The position numbers and the translations under genes were made by a program. A model generated the notes under the pieces. That model was not told the DNA's origin, did no database searches, and worked only from the letters and a program-made list of their open reading frames with translations. DNA of 9,867 nucleotides from an uncultured Prevotella sp. (GTDB taxonomy: Bacteria > Bacteroidota > Bacteroidia > Bacteroidales > Bacteroidaceae). The stretch spans positions 1-9,867 of the forward strand of contig CAKPYB010000069.1 of the NCBI GenBank assembly GCA_934202525.1, in the 5' to 3' direction. This document shows positions 1-5,728 of this stretch, piece after piece. The stretch's first letter is position 1, and each line of letters begins with the position of its first letter.

Positions 1-405
1 GATTTTTCTGCTTTCAAGTTATTCCTGTCTGATGTGGGACTGATGGGAGCCATGAGCAATATTCCTGCCCAAAGCTTACTGGAAGGAAATGTATTGTTTT
101 CAGATTTTAAGGGGGCGCTGACAGAACAGTATGTCCTGCAGCAGCTTAAGGAGAAATCTTCCTTGTCTATCTATTATTGGTCGGCAGAAAATTCACGCGG
201 TGAAATAGATTTCCTGGTGCAGGATGAGGAAAGAATCATTCCGATAGAAGTAAAGGCAGAGGAGAATTTGCAGGCTAAGAGTCTGAGGGTGTTTGTGGAG
301 CGCAATCAGGGATTGAAAGGTATGCGCCTATCCATGTCACCTTATAGAGAGCAGGATTGGCTTGCCAATTATCCATTATATTCCGTTTCTGCAATATTCG
401 GATAA
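1..405 (+). CDS. DUF4143-type ATP-binding protein, C-terminal part (5' end outside window)
   Basis: The frame is open from base 1 and ends at TAA 403-405, giving 134 visible residues. The first visible residues include FKLFLSDVGLMGAM, a block typical of the C-terminal half of the orphan AAA ATPases annotated as ATP-binding protein/DUF4143. Further on, GEIDFLV followed by IPIEVKAE matches the D...ExK pattern of the PD-(D/E)XK nuclease-like fold found at the end of these proteins. The N-terminal P-loop domain is not in the window. The cellular role of the family is poorly defined. An internal ATG at 34 gives a shorter frame, but the homologous block begins before it, so this is a truncated view rather than a short gene. 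It converges on the ATPase gene ending at 558. The family call is from memory of motifs; nuclease activity is not implied. Confidence 0.85.
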   Translation, partial: DFSAFKLFLSDVGLMGAMSNIPAQSLLEGNVLFSDFKGALTEQYVLQQLKEKSSLSIYYWSAENSRGEIDFLVQDEERIIPIEVKAEENLQAKSLRVFVERNQGLKGMRLSMSPYREQDWLANYPLYSVSAIFG

Positions 406-428
406 TGATTATAGGTATATAGTATGCA

Positions 429-505
429 GATAATCAGCGCTAACGTGCTTTTTTCATACCGTTAGCGCAGATTATCCGCGAATAATTTGCGCTAATGGTA
501 TGAAA
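429..505. repeat. Overlapping, mutually exclusive hairpins between convergent genes
   Basis: Positions 429-445 and 460-476 form a 17-bp inverted repeat with one A/A mismatch and a 14-base loop. Positions 452-469 and 488-505 form a second, 18-bp inverted repeat, perfect if a G-U pair is allowed, with an 18-base loop. Both stems use 460-469, so only one can form at a time. The repeated core is GCGCTAA(C/T)G. The block fills the 152-bp gap between two convergent stop codons (405 and 558), so the plain reading is a bidirectional terminator or REP-like palindromic unit. There is no long T-run directly after either stem on the + strand. Confidence 0.7.
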
Positions 506-557
506 GATAAGTTTTAAATGATAATATAATCTAACCAAGGCATCATCCCATGTTCAG

Positions 558-1682
558 CTACATCATTTCTCTCTTAAACCAAAGTTCGAACACGCAGTCG
601 GCAATGAAGATGCCATCCTTCTCCAGGGTGATCAATTCCTTGTCGATGAGGGCTTTCTTGATGCGGTCGATATTGGATTTGCTGCCCAACGGATAGGTTT
701 CTGCTACTGCCTGGGCGGTGAAACCTGAGTGGACGCTACTGCAGAGGAGGCGCAGAAAATTGAGCTGATAGGTGGTTAAACCCTCGGTTTGCTGTACAAA
801 AAGACCATGACATTGTTGCAGCAAGGCGCTGATGCCACTTTGCAAGGTTTCTTCGTTTACCTCTTTCTCGGTTTCAGCCATTACATTCCATGCCAACTGC
901 TGCACGTAGGAAGAATAGTTCTTCACCGTTTCACAGATTCTTGTAGCAAAATCCTTAGATATGCTCTTGCCGTATTTCTCGAATCGGGAGCAGATGAAAG
1001 GCACCCAATATTCTGTAGGAATGCAATCCAAGTGCAGCATTTCGCCAAACATATAGAAAGGCATGCGACGGTTTTGGAAGATATTTTCCATCAGATGCTT
1101 CTTGCTTCCAAAGAAGCAGTATGATACATTCTGTTGATGCTGCCAGGCGCCACGCAGTTTTTTCTGAACCGTAAGAGTATCAGGGAATTCTCCAATTTGC
1201 TGGAATTCGTCGATGCAGACCACCATGCGGATTCCCTTTTCTTGAGCGATTCTTTCCGGAAGATTCAGAATCTCTTCAGGGGAATAGTCCTTTGGTGTAA
1301 TTCCCAGAGATAATGAATATTCGGATGTAGGATCTGGACTAAAGGAGATTTTTGGTGAAACTCTTACCAGGAACTGCTTGATGTTTTCTACTACTTGTTC
1401 CAGCTTATTACTCATAGATTTCATAATGGTTTCTGCAAAGCGATTGTAGAAATCATATTCGCTTCGGCAGTCATAGATGTCCATATACACCACTTTTATC
1501 TCTGGATTATCAATTTCGGATATTACCTTTTTGACGAGCGAAGTCTTGCCCATGCGTCGGGGAGAGATGAGAATGACGTTGATGCCATGCTCAAAGTCTG
1601 CCTTGATGCGCTTGGTTTCTTCTATTCGGTCGGTGAAGTTGTTTCCGGCAACCGACATACCATATACGAATGCCTTTTCCAT
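558..1682 (-). CDS. AAA family ATPase with C-terminal winged-helix-like region
   Basis: The protein has 374 residues from the ATG at 1682. A longer frame opens at 1751, but that start lies inside a palindrome and upstream of the promoter at 1708-1738, so the start at 1682 (MEKAFVYGMS) is preferred. A P-loop SPRRMGKTS lies near residues 40-48 and a Walker B VVCIDEF near 154-160. The middle (FFGSKKHLM...) resembles the archaeal-ATPase-like (PF01637-type) ATP-binding proteins common in Bacteroidota. Residues of about 302-374 look like a winged helix (TYQLNFLRLL, then SNIDRIKKALIDKELI), which suggests DNA or partner binding. It follows the 460-residue gene on the same strand after a 144-bp gap but has its own promoter. 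The biological role is unknown. Autoregulation through the upstream palindrome is inference. Confidence 0.85.
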   Translation of the reverse strand: MEKAFVYGMSVAGNNFTDRIEETKRIKADFEHGINVILISPRRMGKTSLVKKVISEIDNPEIKVVYMDIYDCRSEYDFYNRFAETIMKSMSNKLEQVVENIKQFLVRVSPKISFSPDPTSEYSLSLGITPKDYSPEEILNLPERIAQEKGIRMVVCIDEFQQIGEFPDTLTVQKKLRGAWQHQQNVSYCFFGSKKHLMENIFQNRRMPFYMFGEMLHLDCIPTEYWVPFICSRFEKYGKSISKDFATRICETVKNYSSYVQQLAWNVMAETEKEVNEETLQSGISALLQQCHGLFVQQTEGLTTYQLNFLRLLCSSVHSGFTAQAVAETYPLGSKSNIDRIKKALIDKELITLEKDGIFIADCVFELWFKREMM

Positions 1683-1707
1683 TGTTTTTTTTACTTGATT
1701 ACGGATG

Positions 1708-1738
1708 CAAAGATAAGCAAAAAAATGAAAGTTCACAA
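1708..1738 (-). promoter_or_regulatory. Bacteroidota-type promoter of the AAA ATPase gene
   Basis: Read on the minus strand, TTG (1738-1736) is followed by a 20-base spacer and TATCTTTG (1715-1708), matching the Bacteroidota -33/-7 pattern TTTG...TAnnTTTG. Transcription would begin near 1700, giving a short A-rich leader before the ATG at 1682. The -33 element lies inside the palindrome at 1731-1763. Confidence 0.7.
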
Positions 1739-1763
1739 GGTTGTGGACCACAAACTTGTGAAC
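1731..1763. promoter_or_regulatory. 33-bp palindrome, probable operator
   Basis: GTTCACAAG at 1731-1739 and CTTGTGAAC at 1755-1763 form the outer arms; TTGTGG at 1741-1746 and CCACAA at 1748-1753 form the inner arms around a single central base. Only the pair 1740/1754 fails to match. The palindrome contains four CACAA/TTGTG half-sites spaced 7-8 bp apart in alternating orientation. It covers the -33 element, upstream of the predicted start of transcription, so it should act as DNA (an operator) rather than as a leader RNA. The bound protein is unknown; the ATPase's own winged-helix region is one candidate. Confidence 0.7.
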
Positions 1764-1817
1764 TTTTAATATTATTTTGTAAATCAGGTATTTAAATGAC
1801 GTTTTTATGCATAAAAC

Positions 1818-1836
1818 AAGCCGGAATCAGAGGCTT
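1818..1836 (-). terminator. Possible weak terminator of the 460-residue gene
   Basis: On the minus strand AAGCC (1836-1832), a 9-base loop and GGCTT (1822-1818) form a 5-bp stem followed by GTTTT. It overlaps the last codons and the TGA at 1829-1827. The short stem makes this uncertain. Confidence 0.3.
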
Positions 1837-3209
1837 TTCTTATCAAACACCCCATTCATCGTGATGCAGAGATACTGGAATTTGCTGAGGAGTTTGTCTG
1901 ACCATTTCGTCATGTTATAAAGGTCCTTGATTTCCTTAAACTTCTTTTCATCCCATTGCGGATAATCTATCTCTGAGAAATAACGGCGGTAGTCGCGGAG
2001 ATTGTCGCCCGAGAAATGGAGATAATCGTCGATGTCGCCAAACCATTCGGGAGTCATCATCTGGGTGGCAAAGGCTTCGAAGTTCTGGTTGTCCTGAAGC
2101 ATGCAGTTGTGATTCAATACACACCATACGCAGAACCAGTGGTTCTTGCGGGTAACAAATTTCAACATCTTGGCTATCTGAGCCTTCAGATTCTGCATGT
2201 CGATGTATTTACCGTCTTTTACTTTGTAGAAAACCTCGTTGGGAAGGGTTTCCGGAATGCCTTCGGGATGTTCCAAATCGTAGATTTCCTGCTCGATGAT
2301 GTGCCATTTTACGGTGGCTGATACCAGCTTGAGATATTCTTGTGGTGTGAAATTGACGTGGGCAAGCTGGGCGCCCAGCAGTTGGGTATCTCTTATATAT
2401 TTCATAAAGTCGAGGCGCAGATTTTCCGGTACCTCGTCTTTTAGCGTTTTTCTTACTTCCAGCAATTGGCTGACGGAGAGCTGCTTTCCGTTGTTGTCAT
2501 ATTCCAGGGTTGTAAAGTATCGGTCTATGTCACTGATGCCCTTTGGTTCTTCCTGATATTCCTGTAGCGACATTTCGAAGAGGCGGGTGGTCTGCTCTTC
2601 GCTCATGGCGAGGTTGGTGAAATGGCTCAGCTGGCGGAAGTGGAGCATCAGATAACATGCCATGCTGTATAGCTGGAAGAGATTCCAAAGGCGCTCTACG
2701 GGTTTTACGCCGGGGATATGAGTGGGTTTTACCTGGCGTAACAGTTCTTTCTGGAGCTTGACTACTTCGTTTACGTCGATAGAACTTCCTTTGCCCAGTT
2801 CATCGGTTTCGAAAAATTCGTTGAGCTTTGGCAGGATGCGGGTCATATCCAGCGGCGCCACTTTCATTCGTTTTCCTTCTATCTGTTTTCCCTTTTTCAT
2901 GTCTTCCATGATATGCGCCATCAGGGGTGTAAACTTCTGCATTACGATGATGCTGATGCTTACTTCATGGGTTTCGTTCTGCTCCTTTCGCTGTTTCGCT
3001 ATGTCGTTGTGCTGCAGCACCATATCTTTCTCTGCCATATAGCAGAGCCGGGTGGCTTTGGTGCAGAGCGAACGGATATCGAAGGTAAGTTCCTGCGGAC
3101 TGTAATCTTCCCATGCATCTACCAGAATGCTGAGCATTCGGCAGAAGTTGTCGAGCTGTCGGTCGAAGACTTCGTAGCTGAATTCTATTTCATCTTTATC
3201 TTCCTTCAT
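1827..3209 (-). CDS. Hypothetical protein, 460 residues, unknown function
   Basis: I do not recognise this protein. It runs from ATG 3209 to TGA 1827 with no internal break, and codon use looks like that of its neighbours. It has no signal peptide, no membrane segment and no P-loop, so it is probably cytosolic. It is largely helical and highly charged. The most distinctive part is a Cys/Trp-rich block near residues 355-390 (KNHWFCVWCVLNHN, then FATQMMTPEWFGD), which looks like the conserved C-terminal core of a Bacteroidota-specific family. Other Cys residues are scattered and form no clear zinc motif. A promoter lies just upstream, and the next gene on this strand is the AAA ATPase 144 bp downstream, which has its own promoter. 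A functional link to that ATPase is possible but not shown. Confidence 0.8.
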   Translation of the reverse strand: MKEDKDEIEFSYEVFDRQLDNFCRMLSILVDAWEDYSPQELTFDIRSLCTKATRLCYMAEKDMVLQHNDIAKQRKEQNETHEVSISIIVMQKFTPLMAHIMEDMKKGKQIEGKRMKVAPLDMTRILPKLNEFFETDELGKGSSIDVNEVVKLQKELLRQVKPTHIPGVKPVERLWNLFQLYSMACYLMLHFRQLSHFTNLAMSEEQTTRLFEMSLQEYQEEPKGISDIDRYFTTLEYDNNGKQLSVSQLLEVRKTLKDEVPENLRLDFMKYIRDTQLLGAQLAHVNFTPQEYLKLVSATVKWHIIEQEIYDLEHPEGIPETLPNEVFYKVKDGKYIDMQNLKAQIAKMLKFVTRKNHWFCVWCVLNHNCMLQDNQNFEAFATQMMTPEWFGDIDDYLHFSGDNLRDYRRYFSEIDYPQWDEKKFKEIKDLYNMTKWSDKLLSKFQYLCITMNGVFDKKSL

Positions 3210-3242
3210 TGTCAGTCTGTTTTAAGAAAAAAAGTTTCGCCA

Positions 3243-3273
3243 CAAAGGTAAGATTTATTTTCGGATTATGCAA
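3243..3273 (-). promoter_or_regulatory. Bacteroidota-type promoter of the 460-residue gene
   Basis: On the minus strand TTG (3273-3271), a 20-base spacer and TACCTTTG (3250-3243) fit the -33/-7 pattern. The leader to the ATG at 3209 is short and T/A-rich, without a Shine-Dalgarno site. It is divergent from the + strand promoter at 3376-3407. Confidence 0.7.
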
Positions 3274-3309
3274 GTATATGCATCTGTTTTTCCTCTTTTT
3301 TCCCCATAC

Positions 3310-3375
3310 TTTTCCCCGTAGCCCCCTTGTTTCTTCCCTGATTTCAGAAAAGTAGCGGGAAGGTGGCGGGGAAAA
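3310..3375. repeat. Inverted repeat between divergent promoters
   Basis: TTTTCCCCG at 3310-3318 and CGGGGAAAA at 3367-3375 are perfect inverted copies. Between them are CTTCCC (3333-3338) with GGGAAG (3357-3362) and a short palindrome CTGATTTCAG (3338-3347). The right outer arm ends exactly at the -33 element of the VirE-type gene's promoter. This G/C-run DNA fills the divergent intergenic region (3210-3614 has no credible gene). An operator role is inference. Confidence 0.45.
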
Positions 3376-3407
3376 TTTGGAATCGGTGAATGGAAGTATT
3401 AACTTTG
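3376..3407 (+). promoter_or_regulatory. Bacteroidota-type promoter of the VirE-type ATPase gene
   Basis: TTTG (3376-3379), a 20-base spacer and TAACTTTG (3400-3407) match the full -33/-7 consensus. Transcription would start near 3413, giving a leader of about 200 bases that contains the whole left inverted arm. The promoter lies outside the inverted arms while the gene lies inside, so an inversion between the arms would uncouple them. Confidence 0.75.
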
Positions 3408-3454
3408 CAATCGAAAACGAAAGAGCGGCGAAATGCTGAGCCATGAATGAGCTG

Positions 3455-3561
3455 AAACTCTTCACTCTTCACCTGAAGCCCGGAAATGCCCATAAACAGA
3501 GGGGTTTCGAGGGGTGAAGAGATAGAGACAACTCTTCACCCACTCTTCACCACTCTTCACC
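3455..3561 (+). repeat. Left 107-bp inverted arm with GGTGAAGAGT-type repeats
   Basis: This arm is the gap-free inverted partner of 4903-5009, matching at 94 of 107 positions. The outer 20 bp (3455-3474) and inner 31 bp (3531-3561) are perfect. It holds six copies of the 8-10 bp unit: ACTCTTCACC orientation at 3458-3465 (partial), 3464-3473, 3531-3540, 3542-3551 and 3552-3561, and the opposite orientation at 3512-3521. Positions 3512-3521 and 3532-3541 form an internal 10-bp hairpin with a 10-base loop. The left edge is 42 bp from the -7 element; the right edge is 53 bp before the ATG. Confidence 0.9.
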
Positions 3562-3614
3562 TTATTATATATAAGGGCAAAAAGATGATTATTATTAACT
3601 AAAAAAATTAATAT

Positions 3615-4880
3615 ATGAACAAAGTTACAGCTTTATCGTCATCAGATAAGATGACAAACGAAATTTCAGCACTCTCTCTTGTTGAGAGTTTTCTCGATGA
3701 GTATTATCTCTTTCGTAGAAATGTGCTAAGTGGTAAAACCGAGTATCTCGCTCTCTCAAAGAATGAGGACGAAACAGAGGAGCCCGTAGAAGAGGAACCG
3801 GAAACCGGTGGGGAAGAGGAGGAATCTTCTGACTCAACCTGGAAGGTGCTGACTCCGGAGGCTTTCAATTCCATCGTCCGTCATGCCAAGCGGTTGGGTG
3901 TGGGAGGCAAGAAGTCGCCCCGACAGGATATTGAGGAGTTCGTACGTTCTGAAGAGGTTTCGGAGTTTGACCCTATCAGGGAATATCTCGAGAAGCTGCC
4001 GGAATGGGATGGAAAGAACCATGTGGCTGAACTCTTTGGCAGAATTCCGGGACTTACAAGTGAACAGTTGGGATGGTGCGCCACCTGGCTCCGTTCGGCT
4101 GTCGCCCACTGGTTGCAGATGGATATGTTTCATGGCAACGAAACCACTCCTGTGCTTATCGGCAAACAGGGTTGTGGCAAGAGTACCTTTGCCTATCGTC
4201 TGCTTCCGGACAATCTGCGACAGTATTTCCTCGACCACATCAACTTTGCCAATAAGTTTGACTCCGAGATGGCGCTCACTCATAATCTCTTTGTCAACAT
4301 AGATGAGTTTGCGAATATGGGACCATCGCAGCAGGGCAAGCTGAAGCAGATGCTTTCGAAGGTGAAGGTGAACGGCCGCCCTATCTTCGGCAAGAGCCAG
4401 GATGACCGTCCGCGCTACGCTTCCTTCCTGGCAACCACCAACGATGAGCATCCGCTCTGCGACCCTACGGGTAGCCGCCGATTCGTCTGTCTGCACATTC
4501 CGGCAGGTGAATATATAGACAACGGTTCACCCATCATTTATGACCAGCTCTATGCACAAGTTATGTATGAGCTTTGCCATAAGAAGACGCCTTACTGGTT
4601 TACCAATGCCGAGGTGGACCGTATCCAGAAGTGCAATCTTCCTTTCTTCAAGGTAGATGATTTTGAATCGATGCTGAAGAGCTGCTTCCGTGTTCCAGAG
4701 GATAATGAGGTGGGCGAATGGCTCATCTGTTCGGATGTTTTCGAGGTTCTGCACGAAAGATTTCCGATGCTGATCAGTAATCTGAGCACCAAGATTCGCA
4801 TCGGCCAGTCGCTCAAACTCCTGGGTTGCAAGATGAAGCATACCAAGAAGGGGCAGGCCTATCTGCTTGTAAGAATCTGA
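3615..4880 (+). CDS. VirE/VapE-type P-loop ATPase (primase-helicase-related, no primase domain)
   Basis: This 421-residue protein matches the virulence-associated E (PF05272) ATPase family, whose members accompany plasmid, phage and island replication genes. Walker A is GKQGCGKST (183-191), Walker B LFVNIDEF (225-232), the sensor region ATTND (273-277), and GSRRF (286-290) supplies the arginine-finger-like motif. WDGKNHV (131-137) is the usual block before the P-loop. Residues of about 345-421 resemble the C-terminal DUF3874-type domain of Bacteroidota homologues. The N-terminus (about 15-46, ESFLDEYYLFRRNVLSGKTEYL) is also family-like, but the primase/VirE_N modules of longer members are absent. 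A very acidic linker, near residues 51-73, separates it from the rest. The start at 3615 follows an A/T-rich leader. The promoter is at 3376-3407, and the gene sits between two 107-bp inverted arms. The function is inferred: DNA-dependent ATPase or helicase. Confidence 0.85.
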   Translation: MNKVTALSSSDKMTNEISALSLVESFLDEYYLFRRNVLSGKTEYLALSKNEDETEEPVEEEPETGGEEEESSDSTWKVLTPEAFNSIVRHAKRLGVGGKKSPRQDIEEFVRSEEVSEFDPIREYLEKLPEWDGKNHVAELFGRIPGLTSEQLGWCATWLRSAVAHWLQMDMFHGNETTPVLIGKQGCGKSTFAYRLLPDNLRQYFLDHINFANKFDSEMALTHNLFVNIDEFANMGPSQQGKLKQMLSKVKVNGRPIFGKSQDDRPRYASFLATTNDEHPLCDPTGSRRFVCLHIPAGEYIDNGSPIIYDQLYAQVMYELCHKKTPYWFTNAEVDRIQKCNLPFFKVDDFESMLKSCFRVPEDNEVGEWLICSDVFEVLHERFPMLISNLSTKIRIGQSLKLLGCKMKHTKKGQAYLLVRI

Positions 4881-4902
4881 AAATATAGCTAAGCGGCAGA
4901 TG

Positions 4903-5009
4903 GGTGAAGAGTGGTGAAGAGTGGGTGAAGAGTGAGAAACAACTCTTCACCCCTCGAATCCCCTCTGTTTATCGGCATTTCCGGGGGTTAGGTGAAGAGT
5001 GAAGAGTTT
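4903..5009 (-). repeat. Right 107-bp inverted arm with GGTGAAGAGT-type repeats
   Basis: This arm is the reverse-complement counterpart of 3455-3561. The GGTGAAGAGT unit occurs at 4903-4912, 4913-4922, 4924-4933, 4991-5000 and (partial) 4999-5007, with one opposite copy at 4942-4951. An internal hairpin forms between 4923-4932 and 4943-4952, extended by one further pair to an 8-base loop. Of the 13 differences from the left arm, eight fall in the 10-base loop of this hairpin; the other 97 positions differ at only five. The arm begins 22 bp after the stop codon of the enclosed gene. Confidence 0.9.
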
Positions 5010-5190
5010 TTCGCAGTTACTCTCTTAAAATTCTTTCTCAGGCTTTTCCGATAGCTGTCCGTCTAGAACAGCCCACTGTTCTCATAGCGGCTAGTTGGCT
5101 GTCTGTGGTTCGCCAGTTGGCTATTTGCCGATAACAGCCTCTCAATCTTTCGAAGAAAAAATTATTTATCCAACTTAAAAAATAAAGAAC
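5010..5190. other. Gene-free spacer with small hairpin and short direct repeats
   Basis: No credible coding frame was seen here. AGAACAG (5065-5071), loop CCCA and CTGTTCT (5076-5082) form a perfect 7-bp hairpin without a following T-run. AGTTGGCT occurs at 5093-5100 and 5115-5122, and CCGATA at 5048-5053 and 5128-5133. A TTTG at 5124-5127 with a poor -7 match near 5144-5151 could be a weak promoter for the next gene, but two of the consensus bases are wrong. The leader before 5191 is A-rich. Confidence 0.4.
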
Positions 5191-5643
5191 ATGAACAATA
5201 TTTCAATCCATTCCATTGATACGGTATGTCTCAAGGAGACGTGCCCGGTACATCACCTTTGTGCTCGTTTTGAGCGTTATCAGAAGTTGCGTAAGTCGGA
5301 GAAAGCGTTCAGTATTCTGAACCCGGACCAGATAGTATGCAACGAGCAGGGCTGCGCCTATCGTCTTCAGAAGAAGATAATACGCATGGCACGCGGATTC
5401 CGCCGCATGTTCGGCACGATACCTTCTGCCAATACGCCTCATTTCTGGCACTTTTCGCCCTATATCAGCGAAAGCACCTATTGCAAGGCGAAGCGCGGCG
5501 CCATCCTCATCGCACCCGATATGCAGCAGAAATTACTGCGTCTTTTCGAACAGAATGGCGCCGATATCAGCATCGGTTTCGATGAATATGTAGAGCAGGA
5601 GGGCTATGAAGAAGTAGATACCGCAAACTGTAAAAAAATATAA
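5191..5643 (+). CDS. DUF6078-like small Cys-containing protein, function unknown
   Basis: The protein has 150 residues from ATG 5191 to TAA 5641-5643. The pattern of an N-terminal CPxxxxC (residues 18-24), a second cysteine pair at 50 and 55, a basic helix KKIIRMARGFRRMF (61-74) and a C-terminal FDEYVEQEGY (130-139) fits the Bacteroidota family I remember as DUF6078; the name is from memory. Cysteines 13, 18, 24, 50 and 55 could bind a metal, and the basic centre could bind nucleic acid, but both points are inference. There is no signal peptide or membrane segment. It lies 181 bp after the right inverted arm, on the same strand as the VirE-type ATPase, and may share its transcript or use a weak local promoter. 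A functional link with that ATPase is suggested only by position. Confidence 0.8.
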   Translation: MNNISIHSIDTVCLKETCPVHHLCARFERYQKLRKSEKAFSILNPDQIVCNEQGCAYRLQKKIIRMARGFRRMFGTIPSANTPHFWHFSPYISESTYCKAKRGAILIAPDMQQKLLRLFEQNGADISIGFDEYVEQEGYEEVDTANCKKI

Positions 5644-5682
5644 TTTTTGCCATCTTTTAGCGGTAATGAAACAGATTTTTAT

Positions 5683-5690
5683 TATTTTTG
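5683..5690 (+). promoter_or_regulatory. -7 element upstream of nagB
   Basis: TATTTTTG matches the Bacteroidota -7 pattern TAnnTTTG and lies 38 bp before the nagB ATG. No good TTTG is present 20 bp upstream (5659-5662 reads AGCG), so the promoter is only half supported. A separate promoter fits the unrelated function of nagB and the 85-bp gap. Confidence 0.45.
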
Positions 5691-5728
5691 TTTCCTGAAT
5701 TTTACAACTAAACAATAAGAAATAGATT

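Larger units (their letters stand above)
3455..5009 (+). other. Candidate 1,555-bp single-gene element bounded by inverted arms
   Basis: The two 107-bp arms enclose exactly one gene, the VirE-type ATPase, with 53 bp between left arm and ATG and 22 bp between stop and right arm. I saw no target-site duplication at the outer edges and no transposase, integrase or invertase in the window, so calling it a transposon is not supported. The symmetry, equal arm length and lack of gaps show that the arms were copied from one another or kept alike. Alternatives are a mobile or replicative unit, an invertible segment, a pair of iteron-like binding arrays for the enclosed ATPase, or RNA-level control. 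Confidence 0.5.

Noticed and set aside
1683..1751. N-terminal extension of the AAA ATPase to an ATG at 1751
   Set aside because: The extension would be translated from inside the palindrome and across the promoter, and family-like sequence starts only at MEKAFVYG.
3196..3465. Minus strand open frame of 89 codons upstream of the 460-residue gene
   Set aside because: It spans two divergent promoters and the edge of the left arm, overlaps the start of the real gene and has a low-quality protein sequence.
3455..3561. CRISPR array from the repeated ACTCTTCACC units
   Set aside because: The units are 8-10 bp, nearly contiguous and in mixed orientation, with no unique spacers of regular length and no cas gene.
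3834..4496. Minus strand open frame of 220 codons
   Set aside because: It is antisense to the VirE-type ATPase over its P-loop region, with no promoter or family motif.
3455..5009. Classical insertion sequence
   Set aside because: The enclosed protein has P-loop ATPase motifs and no transposase signature, and no target-site duplication is visible at 3454/5010.
5065..5082. 7-bp hairpin as terminator of the VirE-type gene
   Set aside because: The stem is perfect but no T-run follows on either strand, so termination is not supported.
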